A DNA stretch of 36,688 bases from Methylobacterium tarhaniae (GTDB lineage: Bacteria; Pseudomonadota; Alphaproteobacteria; Rhizobiales; Beijerinckiaceae), in the NCBI RefSeq assembly GCF_001043955.1, contig NZ_LABZ01000136.1, forward strand, positions 1-36,688, written 5' to 3'. Below, in pieces: positions 23,420-33,900 of this stretch; within the stretch, counting starts at the first letter, position 1, and each line of letters opens with the position of its first letter. The notes beneath the pieces were generated by a model. It made no database searches. It was not told the origin of the DNA and was given only the letters and a program-made list of their open reading frames with translations. Both the position numbers and the translations under genes were made by a program.

Positions 23420-24691
23420 CTACTCCGCCGCCTCGACGAACACCGTCCCGGCCCGCGGCAGGTCGAGCGCGTCCCACACTTCCACCAGCGCCTCCGTCAG
23501 TGCCGCGATATGCGCCTCGCCGTGGAACGGGGAGGGGGTGATGCGCAGGCGCTCGGTGCCGCGGGGCACGGTGGGATAGTTGATCGGCTGGATGTAGATG
23601 CCGTGGCGCTCCAGCAGCCGGTCGGCCGCCGCCTTGCACAGCTCCGCATCGCCCACCATCACCGGCACGATGTGGGTGTCGGTGGCGAGCACCGGCAGGC
23701 CGGCATCGAGGAGCGACGCCTTGGTGCGGGCGGCCTGGCGCTGATGCGCCTCGCGCTCAAGGCCCGACTGCTTGAGATGGCGGATCGACGCGATGGCAGC
23801 CGCCGCGATGGCCGGCGGCAGCGCCGTGGTGAAGATGAAGCCGGCGGCGTGGCTGCGCACCGCGTCGCAGAGCGCCGCCGAGCCGGTGATGTAGCCGCCG
23901 ACGCAGCCGAAGCCCTTGGCGAGCGTGCCCTCGATCACGTCGACCCGGTGCATGACCCGGTCGCGCTCGGCGATGCCGGCGCCGCGGGGACCGTAGAGGC
24001 CGACCGCGTGGACCTCGTCGAGGTAGGTCATCGCGCCGTAGCGTTCGGCGAGGTCGCAGATCTTGCCGATCGGCGCCACGTCGCCGTCCATCGAGTAGAC
24101 GCTCTCGAAGGCGATCAGCTTCGGCCGGTCGCCGGCCGCGATCAGCAGCTCTTCGAGATGGGCGAGGTCGTTGTGGCGAAAAATGCGCTTGTCGCAGCCC
24201 GACTGGCGCACGCCCTCGATCATCGAGTTGTGGTTGAACGCGTCCGACAGGATCAGGCAGTTCGGGATCAGCTTGGCGATCGTCGAGATGCCGGCCTGGT
24301 TCGAGACGTAGCCGGAGGTGAAGACGAGGCCCGCCTCCTTGCCGTGCAGGTCGGCGAGCTCGCGCTCCAGGTCGACGAGGGGCGAGTTGTTGCCGGCGAT
24401 GTTGCGGGTGCCGCCGGCGCCGACGCCGCAGCGCTGCGCGGTCTCGGTCAGGGCGCCCACGACCGCCGGGTGCTGGCCCATGCCGAGATAGTCGTTCGAG
24501 CACCACACGGTGATCTCGCGGGTGGAGGCGTCCGGCCGGCGCCACTGCGCGGCGGGAAAGCGGCCGTTGATGCGCTCGATATCGGCGAAGACGCGGTAGC
24601 GGCGCTCGCCGTGCAGGCGCTCCAGGGCGCCGCGGAAGAGAGCCTGGTAATCGGTCGCGCTCTGACGGGTCTCGGGCCGGGTCTCGGGCAT
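23420..24691 (-). CDS. hemA: 5-aminolevulinate synthase
   Basis: 423 residues from the ATG at 24689-24691; the frame runs up to 24892 but that leader is Arg/Pro-rich and not family-like. The enzyme condenses glycine and succinyl-CoA to 5-aminolevulinate with pyridoxal phosphate, the alphaproteobacterial (C4) route into heme, chlorophyll and cobalamin. Diagnostic segments are [76 protein letters not shown] and [14 protein letters not shown], in which Lys (about residue 259) holds the cofactor. A FixK/FNR-type box sits about 125 bases upstream of the start, pointing to oxygen-dependent control. Monocistronic on the minus strand and convergent with the decayed toxin gene. Confidence 0.97.
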   Translation of the reverse strand: MPETRPETRQSATDYQALFRGALERLHGERRYRVFADIERINGRFPAAQWRRPDASTREITVWCSNDYLGMGQHPAVVGALTETAQRCGVGAGGTRNIAGNNSPLVDLERELADLHGKEAGLVFTSGYVSNQAGISTIAKLIPNCLILSDAFNHNSMIEGVRQSGCDKRIFRHNDLAHLEELLIAAGDRPKLIAFESVYSMDGDVAPIGKICDLAERYGAMTYLDEVHAVGLYGPRGAGIAERDRVMHRVDVIEGTLAKGFGCVGGYITGSAALCDAVRSHAAGFIFTTALPPAIAAAAIASIRHLKQSGLEREAHQRQAARTKASLLDAGLPVLATDTHIVPVMVGDAELCKAAADRLLERHGIYIQPINYPTVPRGTERLRITPSPFHGEAHIAALTEALVEVWDALDLPRAGTVFVEAAE

Positions 24692-24809
24692 CGTGGTCCT
24701 TCGCGGGGCTGGCCGGACGGCACGTCCGGGGCGGGACCGGGCGGGGCTCCGGAACGGAGCCCGTCCGCGCGGGGGCAGGCCGGGGAGGCCGGTTCCCGCT
24801 GATCGCGCC

Positions 24810-24823
24810 TTGATCTCGCTCAA
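24810..24823 (-). promoter_or_regulatory. FixK/FNR-type box upstream of hemA
   Basis: TTGATCTCGCTCAA fits the FixK2-type consensus TTG(A/C)-N6-(T/G)CAA exactly and the FNR consensus TTGAT-N4-ATCAA at nine of ten defined positions. Its centre is about 125 bases upstream of the hemA start. Oxygen control of hemA through FixK or FnrL is known in Bradyrhizobium and Rhodobacter. A rare T-tract (TTTGTCTTTTGAAAA) follows at 24834-24848. Confidence 0.6.
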
Positions 24824-24933
24824 ATGCGACGGCTTTGTCTTTTGAAAAAGTCGAGGGCGAGGGCTGCGTTCTGACGCCTCCCGCACGGGCACGGAAGCTG
24901 GAAATTGGTCATGGCGACGAAGGGTCGCGCGCG

Positions 24934-25119
24934 ATGAGCGGGCAGGGTGACGCGACGCGGGAACAGCGGCTGAAGGCCGCCCTGCGGGAGAATCTCAGGC
25001 GCCGCAAGGCGCAGACGCGCGGGCGTGAGACGACCGGGACCGAGGCGCCCAGGACGGAGGCGCCCGGCGAAGCGCCGCCGCAAGCAACCGTGGATCGAAC
25101 CGGCGCAGATGAGCGTTGA
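24934..25119 (+). CDS. Small basic conserved-type protein upstream of murA
   Basis: 61 residues from the ATG at 24934 (AAGGG upstream). The N-terminal half ([21 protein letters not shown], here described as a strongly basic amphipathic helix) is typical of short proteins found next to murA in Hyphomicrobiales; the C-terminal half is a Thr/Glu/Ala/Pro tail with a short TEAP duplication. The frame is open upstream to 24835 without a good start. The function is unknown; binding to nucleic acid or membrane is a guess from its charge. It precedes murA by 109 bases on the same strand. Confidence 0.6.
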   Translation: MSGQGDATREQRLKAALRENLRRRKAQTRGRETTGTEAPRTEAPGEAPPQATVDRTGADER

Positions 25120-25228
25120 CGGGCAAGCGTAGCGGTAGCATCGCTGCGGTGCAATAAACGGGTTTCGGATCAGGGCGCGCTTTCACAGCGCGCAGGACGC
25201 GCCGCGTTGCGCGAGGGACGTTGTCACC

Positions 25229-26518
25229 ATGGATCGCATCCACATCGTCGGCGGCAAGCCGCTTCACGGCATCATCCCGATCTCGGGCGCCAAGAACGCG
25301 GCCCTGCCGCTGATGATCGCCAGCCTGCTCACCGGCGAGACGCTGGAACTGTCGAACGTGCCCCGGCTTGCCGACGTCGCCTCGCTCCTGCGCATCCTCG
25401 GCAACCACGGCGTCGACCACATGGTGGTGGGCAAGCGCCCGGGCCAGACGACCGAGGCCGGCCAGACGATCCGGCTCACCGCCTCGAACGTCATCGACAC
25501 CACGGCGCCCTACGACCTCGTCTCGACCATGCGGGCGAGCTTCTGGGTGATCGCGCCGCTGCTCGCCCGCTTCGGCGAGGCGCGGGTGTCGCTGCCGGGC
25601 GGCTGCGCCATCGGCACGCGCCCGGTCGACCTCCTGCTGATGGCGCTGGAGACGCTCGGCGCCACGATCGAGATCGACGGCGGCTACGCGGTGGCGCGCA
25701 CGAAGAACGGCCTGCGCGGCGGCGAGATCAAGTTCCCGAAGGTCACGGTCGGCGGCACCCACGTCGCCCTGATGGCGGCGGTGCTGGCCCACGGCACCAC
25801 GGTGATCGAGAACGCCGCCCGCGAGCCGGAGGTGGTGGACCTCGCCGCCTGCCTGACCCGGATGGGCGCCCGGATCGAGGGCGCCGGCACGCCCCGGATC
25901 GTCGTCGAGGGCGTCTCGCGCCTCTCTGGCGCCCGGCACGCCGTGCTGCCCGACCGGATCGAGACCGGCACCTACGCCATGGCGGTGGCGATGACCGGCG
26001 GCGACGTGACGCTGGAGAACACCCGGGCCGACCTGCTGCACAGCGCCCTCGACATCCTGGCCACCACCGGCACCGAAGTGACGCCCCTCGACCACGGCAT
26101 CCGGGTGCGCCGCAACGGCCACGGCGTCGCGGCGGTCGACGTCACCACCGATCCGTTCCCGGGCTTCCCGACCGACCTCCAGGCCCAGTTCATGGCCCTG
26201 ATGACCAAGGCCAAGGGCCAGTCGCGCATCCGCGAGACGATCTTCGAGAACCGCTTCATGCACGTGCAGGAGCTGGCCCGCCTCGGCGCCAGGATCCGGC
26301 TTGAGGGCGACGTGGCGGTGGTCGAGGGCGTCGAGCGCCTCAAGGGCGCCCCCGTGATGGCGACCGACCTGCGCGCCTCGGTGTCGCTCGTGATCGCGGG
26401 GCTGGCCGCCGAGGGCGAGACCCAGATCAACCGGGTCTATCACCTCGATCGCGGCTTCGAGGCGCTGGAAGCCAAGCTCGTGCGCTGCGGCGCCGAGATC
26501 CGGCGCGAGCGGGTCTGA
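25229..26518 (+). CDS. murA: UDP-N-acetylglucosamine 1-carboxyvinyltransferase
   Basis: 429 residues, full length. MurA transfers enolpyruvate from PEP to UDP-GlcNAc, the first committed step of peptidoglycan synthesis, in the cytoplasm. SGAKNAALP (residues 18-26) holds the Lys-Asn substrate pair, and [15 protein letters not shown] (about residue 124) holds the Cys that reacts with PEP and fosfomycin, so the enzyme should be fosfomycin-sensitive at that position. Later segments [20 protein letters not shown] and [20 protein letters not shown] are also typical. The ATG at 25229 is the natural start ([12 protein letters not shown]). A strong hairpin follows the stop. In many relatives DUF2948 and hisD come next; here they lie 12 kb away. 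Confidence 0.98.
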   Translation: MDRIHIVGGKPLHGIIPISGAKNAALPLMIASLLTGETLELSNVPRLADVASLLRILGNHGVDHMVVGKRPGQTTEAGQTIRLTASNVIDTTAPYDLVSTMRASFWVIAPLLARFGEARVSLPGGCAIGTRPVDLLLMALETLGATIEIDGGYAVARTKNGLRGGEIKFPKVTVGGTHVALMAAVLAHGTTVIENAAREPEVVDLAACLTRMGARIEGAGTPRIVVEGVSRLSGARHAVLPDRIETGTYAMAVAMTGGDVTLENTRADLLHSALDILATTGTEVTPLDHGIRVRRNGHGVAAVDVTTDPFPGFPTDLQAQFMALMTKAKGQSRIRETIFENRFMHVQELARLGARIRLEGDVAVVEGVERLKGAPVMATDLRASVSLVIAGLAAEGETQINRVYHLDRGFEALEAKLVRCGAEIRRERV

Positions 26519-26527
26519 CATCCTGTC

Positions 26528-26554
26528 GCCCGGCGGAGATTGCCTCCGCCGGGC
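26528..26554 (+). terminator. Hairpin after murA
   Basis: GCCCGGCGGAG (26528-26538) pairs perfectly with CTCCGCCGGGC (26544-26554) around a five-base loop, nine bases after the murA stop. There is no T-run behind it, so it may act with Rho or as a 3' stabiliser. Confidence 0.6.
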
Positions 26555-27032
26555 TTGCACAAGAGCACGGGTGGCCGTCTCGCGGCTGCTTCCGCTGCGA
26601 GACCGGCCGTCCATGCGCGTTCCGGCGCTGCGCCCGCGATGACCGGCGAGCCGGGATGCCGTCCCGCGCGCATCTTCGCAATCTCGTGCTGTCACGCTGC
26701 CGCGATTCGGCCAGAACCGCGAGGGCGACGGGCCACACTCATCCCCGCCGGCGCCGAGGCGACCGATGCCCCGTGACGAGGGCGGGCGGCGCGGGTGAGA
26801 CAGACGGACCGCACGTCGATGGATCGTCCGGCCGCGTGCGGGGCCGGCGACCAACGCATCGGCTCCACGCGAAAAGACCCCCGCTTCGACGAGTGGCGCG
26901 TACCACAGCCGGGCTTCGGCTCGGGAGCTTCGGCTCGGGAGCTTCGGCTTGGCGCCCGTGTCGTGCGTTCGCCGCGCCCGTCTCCTCGACTGCGCCGTCG
27001 TCCGACCGGCTTGCAAGCAAAGGGCATCAGGG
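26555..27032. other. Intergenic region between murA and the binding-protein gene
   Basis: No gene is supported in these 478 bases; open frames here are low-complexity and unconserved in style. Present are a second hairpin of GTCTCGC and GCGAGAC around 26577-26604 and a short tandem repeat of a 14-bp unit (GCTTCGGCTCGGGA at 26913, 26927 and a partial copy at 26941). The promoter of the binding protein probably lies in the last 100 bases; I see no clear operator. Confidence 0.6.
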
Positions 27033-28643
27033 ATGCGCGACTCCATCTCGAACTGGACCTCCCGCGACGAGGCGCGGATCGAAGCCGCCTTGCGGCGGGG
27101 GGCCGACCGGCGCGAGCTGCTGCGGATGCTCGTCTCCGGCGGGATCGGCTTAGGCTCCGGCGCGGCCCTGCTCGGGCGGGCCGGGACGGCGCTCGCTGCC
27201 CAGCCGGTCAGGGGCGGCCACCTCAAGGCGGCGGGCTTCTCCACCTCCACGGCCGATACGCTCGACCCGGCCAGGGCCTCGAACGGAACCGACTACGCGC
27301 GGTGCTGCAGCCTCTACAACCGCCTGACCTTCATGAACGGCGCCGGCCAGATCACGATGGAGCTGGCCGAGAGCGTGGAGAGCGCCGACGCCAAGGTCTG
27401 GACGGTCCGCTTGCGCAAGGGCGTGACCTTCCATGACGGCAAGAGTCTGACCGCGGAGGATGTCGTCTTCTCGCTGAAGCGCCATCTCGACCCCGCCACC
27501 GGCTCCAAGGTCAACGCGATCGCCCGCCAGTTCGCGGCGGTGACGGCCCTCGACGCCCGCACCGTCGAGATCGCGCTGGCCGCACCCAATGCCGACCTTC
27601 CGACCATCCTGGCGCTGCACCACTTCATGATCGTGGCCGACGGCACCACGGATTTCTCCAAGGGCAACGGCACCGGCCCGTTCGTTCTCCGGGAGTTCAA
27701 GCCGGGTGTCCGCTCGATCGCCGCGCGCAATGCCAATTACTGGAAGGCTGCCGGGCCGTTCGTCGACTCGTTCGAGTTCTTCGCGATCTCCGACGAGCCG
27801 GCACGGCTCAACGCGATCCTGTCGGGCGACATCCACCTCGCCGCCAACCTCCATCCGCGATCGATGCGGATCATGGCGGGCAATCCGGCCGTCATTCCCT
27901 TCGTCAGCAAGCTCGGGACCTATACCGGCCTCAACCTGCGGCTCGATCTGGCGCCGGGCGACAGGGCCGGGGTCGTGGAGGGCTTCAAGTTCCTCGTCAA
28001 CCGCCCGGTGATCCAGAAGTCGGTGTTGCGTGGCCTCGCCGAGATCGCCAACGATCACCCGATCCCGCCCTGGCATCCCTCTTTCAACGCCGAGCTGAAG
28101 CAGCGCGAGTTCGATCCCGAGCGCGCCAAGTCGCTGTTCAAGAAGGCGGGGGTGTTCGGCCAGGACATCCACATCGTCGCCTCCGACGCGGCGAACAACT
28201 CGCTCGATTACGCCGCGATCATCCAGCAAGCCGCGGGAGCGATCGGCCAGAGCGTCGTGATCGATCGGGCTCCGGCGGATGGCTACTGGTCGAACCACTG
28301 GCTCAAGGATCCGATTCACTTCGGCACCATCAATCCGCGGCCGACGCCCGATATCCTGTTCTCGCTGTTCTACCAGTCCCAGGCCGCGTTGAACGAGAGC
28401 CGGTTCAAATCGGACAGGTTCGACGCGATGCTGCTCGAAGCCCGCGGCCTGCTCGACGAGCCCAAGCGCAAGCAGATCTACGGCGAGATGCAGGCGATGG
28501 TGTCGAACGAGGCGGGAACGGTCATCCCGGTCTTCCAGTCGAACGTCGACGGGGCATCCCCGAAGCTGAAGGGGCTGGCGGCGAACCCGCTCGGTGGCAT
28601 GATGGGATCGGGCTTCGCCGAATATACCTGGCTGGAGGCCTGA
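27033..28643 (+). CDS. ABC transporter substrate-binding protein, family 5 (oligopeptide type)
   Basis: 536 residues from the ATG at 27033 with AAAGGG upstream. The N-terminus has a twin-arginine export signal (DRRELLRMLVSGGIGLGSGA, cleavage after ALA near residue 56), so the folded protein is exported to the periplasm by Tat. The family signature is GHLKAAGFSTSTADTLDPAR and TVRLRKGVTFHDGKSLTAEDVVFSLKRHLD, and the C-terminal lobe has HIVASDAANNSLDYAAIIQQ. Family 5 proteins bind oligopeptides, nickel, opines or sugars; the specificity cannot be read. No permease or ATPase genes are nearby, so this is an orphan receptor that must share membrane parts or act in sensing. No partner genes on either side. 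Confidence 0.92.
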   Translation: MRDSISNWTSRDEARIEAALRRGADRRELLRMLVSGGIGLGSGAALLGRAGTALAAQPVRGGHLKAAGFSTSTADTLDPARASNGTDYARCCSLYNRLTFMNGAGQITMELAESVESADAKVWTVRLRKGVTFHDGKSLTAEDVVFSLKRHLDPATGSKVNAIARQFAAVTALDARTVEIALAAPNADLPTILALHHFMIVADGTTDFSKGNGTGPFVLREFKPGVRSIAARNANYWKAAGPFVDSFEFFAISDEPARLNAILSGDIHLAANLHPRSMRIMAGNPAVIPFVSKLGTYTGLNLRLDLAPGDRAGVVEGFKFLVNRPVIQKSVLRGLAEIANDHPIPPWHPSFNAELKQREFDPERAKSLFKKAGVFGQDIHIVASDAANNSLDYAAIIQQAAGAIGQSVVIDRAPADGYWSNHWLKDPIHFGTINPRPTPDILFSLFYQSQAALNESRFKSDRFDAMLLEARGLLDEPKRKQIYGEMQAMVSNEAGTVIPVFQSNVDGASPKLKGLAANPLGGMMGSGFAEYTWLEA

Positions 28644-28951
28644 CACGCTGTCCGGCGTGGCAGATCCAAACATTCATGTCTGGGAGCCTGTTCGATGGGC
28701 CGCTACAGATCTCAAATTCGCCCCGTCATTCCGGAATCCGCTGGGCGGCCCCGGGGTGATGTGGAGAGATGTTGACCTGTGTGCCTGATTGATCGCTGCA
28801 ACCGCCGCCACACGCTCTAATACCCACGGTCGTTGAAAACGACCTTTGGCTCCGTTCTCGAATGTTCGCCAAGAAGGTCCTGGATTTCCCAAGGTCCCGG
28901 ACATCCGGGCTTGGTGTCGAAAATTCGAGTTGGATCAACGGCCTCGTCGAT

Positions 28952-29059
28952 CTCGGGCCTGCCCGAGATCGAGGTTGATGCTCGGGCCTGCCCGAGATCG
29001 AGGTTGATGCTCGGGCCTGCCCGAGATCGAGGTTGATGCTCGGGCCTGCCCGAGATCGA
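28952..29059. repeat. 29-bp tandem repeats carrying a hairpin in each unit
   Basis: Three full 29-bp units (28952, 28981, 29010) and a partial fourth (29039-29059) are identical where they overlap. Each begins with CTCGGGC-CT-GCCCGAG, a 7-bp hairpin with a two-base loop, followed by a constant 13-base spacer. In the first copy the stem extends to 10 bp (GATCTCGGGC). The whole gap 28644-29235 has no gene. It also holds a small hairpin, GGTCGTT-GAA-AACGACC (28828-28844), followed by TTT. The spacers are identical, so this is not a CRISPR array. Confidence 0.92.
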
Positions 29060-29235
29060 ATCGATGCGTCAGCATCTTGGGCCGCTGGTATAAGTCGGAT
29101 CGTGGCTGGAAAGCTTGACCCGGCGGCTGAACCGCTCTGTCGTGCGCCGTGGACGGGCGCCCGGGCATTGCTCACGGTCTTTGCTTCTGCCGCATTGTCT
29201 GCGACGAACCGGTATCCACTTCGTCGGAGAATGCT

Positions 29236-30678
29236 TCAAGCGAGCGCCCGGGCCGCCTGTGCCACCTTGGCGACGGACAGGCTGACGTCCTGCGTCGCGT
29301 CGCTGGCGCGCTCCATGGCGTGGCGGACCTCTGCGACGCGGCCGGCCGCCCTCTGCATGTTGTCGGACATGTCGCGGGTCACCGCGACCTGCTCGGCGAC
29401 GGCCGACGAGACCCCGGTCGAGATCCCGTCGAGTTGGCCGATCGTCCGGATGATGCCGTCGAGCGCGCCGGCGGCGCGTGCGGTCGCTCCCTGCACCGCC
29501 TCGATCTGCTGGCCGATCGCCTGGGTCGCCTGGGACGATCGTCCGGCCAGCGCCTTCACCTCCGCGGCGACGACCGAGAATCCTCGGCCGGCCTCGCCCG
29601 CCCGGGCAGCCTCGATCGAGGCGTTGAGCGCCAAAAGGTTGGTCTGGTGGGTGATCGAGCGGATGAGGGAGGCCGCTTCGCCGATGCGCTCGGCCGCCTC
29701 GGTCAGGCTCGCGATGGTGATGCTCGCCTCCCGCGCCCGGTCCACCGCCTCGCCGGAGGCGGTGCGGGCATCCTCGGCGTGGCGGCCGAGCTCGTCGATC
29801 GAGGCGGCCAGCTCCTCGGCGCCGGCGGCGACCGCCTCGACATTGCCGAGCGTCTGCATCGCCTCCCCGGTGGTGGCGCGCAGCTCGGCCGAGACCGCCG
29901 AGATCGCCTCGTCGATCGCCGCGAGATCGGCATCGATGGCCTGCTGCCCCGCGGCACGCCGGATTCGGTCCCGCACCTGCCCGGTCACGTCGGTCGCGAC
30001 CTTGACGATGGCGCAGGGCTTGCCGTCGCGGTCGAGGATCGGGTTGTAGCTGCCGACGATCCAGACGTCCTTCTCGCCCTTGCCGCGCCGGTGGAACTCC
30101 CCCGCCCGGTACTCCCCGGCCGCCAGCGCGGCCCAGAATTCGGCATAGGCCCGCGCCGTGCGGTCGGACTCGAGCACGAACAGCCGGTGGTGGTGCCCGA
30201 CGACCTCGTCGCGCCGGTAGCCCATCAGGCCGAGGAAATTGTCGTTGGCCTCAAGGATCGTGCCGTCGAGCGTGAAGCGGATCACCGCCTGCGACCGGTC
30301 GAGCGCCGCGATTTGGCCGTCGCGGAGCACGGCCTGCTCGATCTCGGCGGTGACGTCGGCGACGTACAGCGCGATCCGGGTCACCCGCCCGAGGCGATCG
30401 CGGACCGGATGGCAGGAGGCCCGGATCCACAACGGCCGGCCGTCCCGCCTCGCGCCCCGGAACTCGCCGGCCTGGAAGAGGCCGCGCTGCAAGGCGTCCC
30501 ACGCGATGCGCCAGCGTGCCCCATCCCGCTCGGCCGGGCTCAGCAGGAGCCTGTGATGCCGACTGACGATCTCGCCGCGATCATAGCCGAACACGTCGAG
30601 CGCGCGGGCGTCCGCGGCCAGGATCAGCCCGTTGCCATCGAGTTCGACGCATCCATGCACGTGAGACTGGGCATTCAT
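29236..30678 (-). CDS. Cytoplasmic methyl-accepting chemotaxis-type protein with two PAS domains
   Basis: 480 residues and no membrane helix. PAS 1 is about residues 10-112 ([26 protein letters not shown]) and PAS 2 about 125-235 ([27 protein letters not shown], ending KVATDVTGQ). The rest is the MCP signalling coiled coil; its hairpin tip reads [37 protein letters not shown], the CheA/CheW contact region. No HAMP domain is present. Such soluble, Aer-like receptors sense redox state, oxygen or ligands through heme or flavin in the PAS domains; no binding residue can be named. The coiled coil beyond the tip is short (about 85 residues), giving a small receptor class. No che genes are adjacent. 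Confidence 0.93.
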   Translation of the reverse strand: MNAQSHVHGCVELDGNGLILAADARALDVFGYDRGEIVSRHHRLLLSPAERDGARWRIAWDALQRGLFQAGEFRGARRDGRPLWIRASCHPVRDRLGRVTRIALYVADVTAEIEQAVLRDGQIAALDRSQAVIRFTLDGTILEANDNFLGLMGYRRDEVVGHHHRLFVLESDRTARAYAEFWAALAAGEYRAGEFHRRGKGEKDVWIVGSYNPILDRDGKPCAIVKVATDVTGQVRDRIRRAAGQQAIDADLAAIDEAISAVSAELRATTGEAMQTLGNVEAVAAGAEELAASIDELGRHAEDARTASGEAVDRAREASITIASLTEAAERIGEAASLIRSITHQTNLLALNASIEAARAGEAGRGFSVVAAEVKALAGRSSQATQAIGQQIEAVQGATARAAGALDGIIRTIGQLDGISTGVSSAVAEQVAVTRDMSDNMQRAAGRVAEVRHAMERASDATQDVSLSVAKVAQAARALA

Positions 30679-30793
30679 GACGTAAGGACCTTATAGGATA
30701 TTATTCTTATTATTGGCGTTCAAAAAAATGTCTGACGCGGATTAAATCGTCATGTGCGGGTCGGCGCAAGGGAATTCGCTGGACAGGATGCCA

Positions 30794-30813
30794 ATTGATC
30801 AAAAATGATCAAT
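30794..30813. promoter_or_regulatory. Perfect AT-rich dyad upstream of the chemoreceptor gene
   Basis: ATTGATCA-AAAA-TGATCAAT is a perfect 20-base dyad 115 bases upstream of the chemoreceptor start (30678) and 172 bases beyond the end of the acyltransferase gene. Two more GATC-containing half-like sites follow (30825, 30838). The TTGAT/ATCAA half sites recall FNR boxes but the spacer is eight bases, not four. The adjacent AT-rich stretch 30690-30730 is a likely promoter. Confidence 0.4.
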
Positions 30814-30966
30814 ATGTGTCATACGATCACAGGAAATGATCTCGAATTTTCTATTTTGCGTTGCGGATTGTCAAACCTGCGACCTGAGATAGGCCGGCAT
30901 CGCCCTCGGATACCGGCGTCGCCGGGTCCATGGAGACCGGGCGAGGCCGACATCCGAGGGATACGC

Positions 30967-33900
30967 TCAGGCCGCGACCTCCGCCGGCCGGGTCCGCTCC
31001 GCGGCGAGCCGGGCCACGGCGGCGAAGTCGACCTTGCCGGAGCCGAGCTGCGGCAGCTTGTCGACGGTCACGATCTCGGCCGGCACCGCGAGTTCGCTCA
31101 GGCCCCGGGAGCGGGCCTCGGCCTGGAAGGCGCTCCGCGTCGCGTCCTTCCTCTCGGTCACCAGCACCAGGCGCTCGCCCTTGCGGGCATCGGGCAGGGC
31201 CGCGACGGCGCTGGCCGCATCCGGGTAGAGTTCGGCGGCGACCGCCTCGACCGCGGCGAGCGAGATCATCTCGCCGCCGACCTTGGCGAAGCGCTTGGCC
31301 CGGCCGCGGATGGTGACGAAGCCCTCCGGGTCGATCGTCACGATGTCGCCGGTGTCGTGCCAGCCCTCGGGCGGCGCCTCCAGCACGCCGGGGTTCTCGG
31401 CCCGCAGGTAGCCCAGCATCACGTTGGGGCCGCGCACGAACAGGCGCCCGCCCTCGGCGACGCCGGGGACCGGCTCCAGCCGCGCCTCCATGCCGGGCAT
31501 GATCCGCCCGACCGTGCCGAAGCGGTTGAACATCGGGGTGTTGAGGGCGAGCACCGGCGCCGTCTCGGTCACGCCGTAGCCTTCCAGGATGCGCAGGCCG
31601 AATTTTTCGGCGTAGGCCTTGCGCGTCGCCGGCTTCACCGGCTCGGCCCCGGCCAGGATGTAGCGCAGCGAGCGGAAGTCGTAGGCGTGGGCGGCGCGGG
31701 CATAGCCGGCGAGGAAGGTGTCGGTGCCGAACAGGATGGTGGCGTTCGCGCCGTAGACCAGCTCCGGCACCACCCGGTAATGCAGCGGCGAGGGGTAGAG
31801 GTAGACCGGCACGCCGGAGACCAGCGGCAGCACCAGCCCGACGGTGAGCCCGAAGGAGTGGAACACCGGCAGGACGTTGAACACCTTGTCGGTGCGGCCG
31901 AAATCGATCCGCGCCTGGGCCTGGGCGGCGTTGGCCAGCATGTTGCGGTGGGAGAGCACCACGCCCTTCGGCGTGCCCTCGCTCCCCGAGGTGAACAGGA
32001 TCGCCGCCGGGTCGTCCGGGCGGCGGGGATGGATCGCCCGCCGCCAGCTTAGGAAGCCGCGCAGCTTGTCGAGCCGGCCGACCTGCCCGCGGACATCCTC
32101 CAGGTAGACGATGTTCAGGCTCTGGCTCAGCGCTTCCAACAGGCCGTCGAGGCGGCCCTTCTGCACGAAGGCCCGGGAGGTCACGATCGTGTCGACCTCC
32201 GCCGCCTTGCAGGCATTGAGGATGTTGGTCGCGCCGGCGGTGAAGTTGATCATCGCCGGCACCCGGCCCGCCGACATCACGCCCAGCACCGTGACGGCGG
32301 CGGCGTTGGCGTTCGGCAGCATCACGCCGATGGCCCGGCCTCGCGGAGCGAGGCCTCCGAGCTTGCCTCCCAGCACCCGGGCGCCCATCAGCAGGCGTCG
32401 ATAGGACATTTTTCCTGATACGGGATCCTCGACCGCGACCCGGCTCCCGCCCTCGCGCTCGGCCGCCTGGACCACCGCGTCGAACACCGTGCGGTCGATC
32501 GGCGCGGTGCGGAAGATCAGGTCCGACATCACCCCGTACAGGGCGGCCCCCGCCGCCTGCCGGCGGGCTTTGCCCTTCAGGCCTGCATCGACGTCGAGCC
32601 GCACCGGCTCCAGCACCGTCACGGTGAATTTCGGCCACCAGCGCCGGCGCATCTGGGCCCGCGACAGGCGCGAGAACACGGTCTGCTCCGGCCCCTCGAT
32701 CTTCACCGGCACCACCGGCACCCCGGACTTGTCGGCGATGAGGCCGGCGCCGTCATAGACCTTCATCAGGCTGCCGGTGACGGTGAGCCGCCCCTCGGGG
32801 AAGATGATCAGGGTCTCGCCGGCCTTGACGGCGTTGATGAGCGTGCGCGTCGCCATCGGCTTCGTGGGATCGAGGGGCAGCGCCCGGGTCAGCCAGAGGA
32901 ACGGCTTCACCCACCATTTCTGCGCGATGGTGTGGTCGATGGCGAAGGTCGGGTCGCGCTCGGTCAGCGACAGGGCGAGGCCCGCATCCAGGAAGCTGAC
33001 GTGGTTGAGGGCGATGATGGCGTTGGGCCCCGCCTTCTCGATGTTCTCGAGCCCGCGCACCTCCAGCCGATAGAAGGCCCGGAAGAGGATCGACAGGAAA
33101 TCGCGAAAACCGCTCGTCGGCAGGACCGCCAGGATGGCGAGGCCGGCGAGAAGGTTGGCAATGCCGACGATCAGGAACTGCCCGGAGGAGGACAGGCCCG
33201 CCTTCTGCAGCACCGCGAGGCCGACGGCGCCGAGCACGATGAGGGCGGCGGCGAGCACGTTCGAGGCCGCGATGACGCGGGCGCGGCGCTCCTTCGGGGT
33301 CCAGGCCTGGAGCGCGGCGAAGGACGGCACGATGAACAGGCCGGCGGCGGCGGCGAGCAGCACGAAGTCGATCGCGATCCGGACGCCGCGCCAGGAGCTC
33401 AGGAAATCGAAGGCGCCGACGGGAGAGGAGGGCGGCACGCCGGTGGCGGCGACATAGGCCAGATCCAGGGAGACGACACCCATCGCGAGCGCCGCGATCG
33501 GCGTCGGCAGCATCACGATCCGCCCGGCGCAGAGCCAGGAGGCGAGGCCGGAGCCGAGCGCCACGCCGATCGAGAACAGGGCGAGCAGGGCCGTCACCAC
33601 CGTCTCGTCGCCGCCGAAGGTGCCCTTCACCAGAGCCGGCAGCAGGGCGAGCACCACGGCGCCGACGAGCCAGAACCAGCTCGTGATGACGCCGGTGCGC
33701 CACAGCCGGGTATCCTCGTAGAGGTCGCGCATCAGGCTGCCCGTGGAGCGCAGCACGTTGCGGTCGACCTGGAGGTAGGGCGCCGCCTCGCCGGTCTTCG
33801 GGATCGCGAGGCTGGCGAGCCAGCACAGGACCGCGAATCCCATCACCAGGAGCCCGAAGGCATGCGCCCCGCCATGGGTGACGGCGAGGCCGCCCGCGAT

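Noticed and set aside
24692..24892. Longer form of hemA starting at 24890-24892
   Set aside because: The added 67 residues are low-complexity, contain the FixK-type box and T-tract in their DNA, and are not part of ALAS enzymes.
26519..27032. Possible genes in the murA-downstream gap
   Set aside because: Open frames on both strands are Arg/Pro-rich, start in repeats and show no ribosome sites or conserved-looking core.
28952..29059. CRISPR array
   Set aside because: Repeats are 29 bp and palindromic at one end, but the 13-base 'spacers' are identical and no cas genes are present; it is a plain tandem repeat.
28644..29235. Insertion-sequence remnant
   Set aside because: No transposase-like frame and no flanking target duplications or terminal inverted repeats were seen, only the tandem hairpin array.
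30794..30813. Canonical FNR/FixK box upstream of the chemoreceptor
   Set aside because: The half sites TTGAT and ATCAA are separated by eight bases instead of four, so it was kept only as an unnamed dyad.
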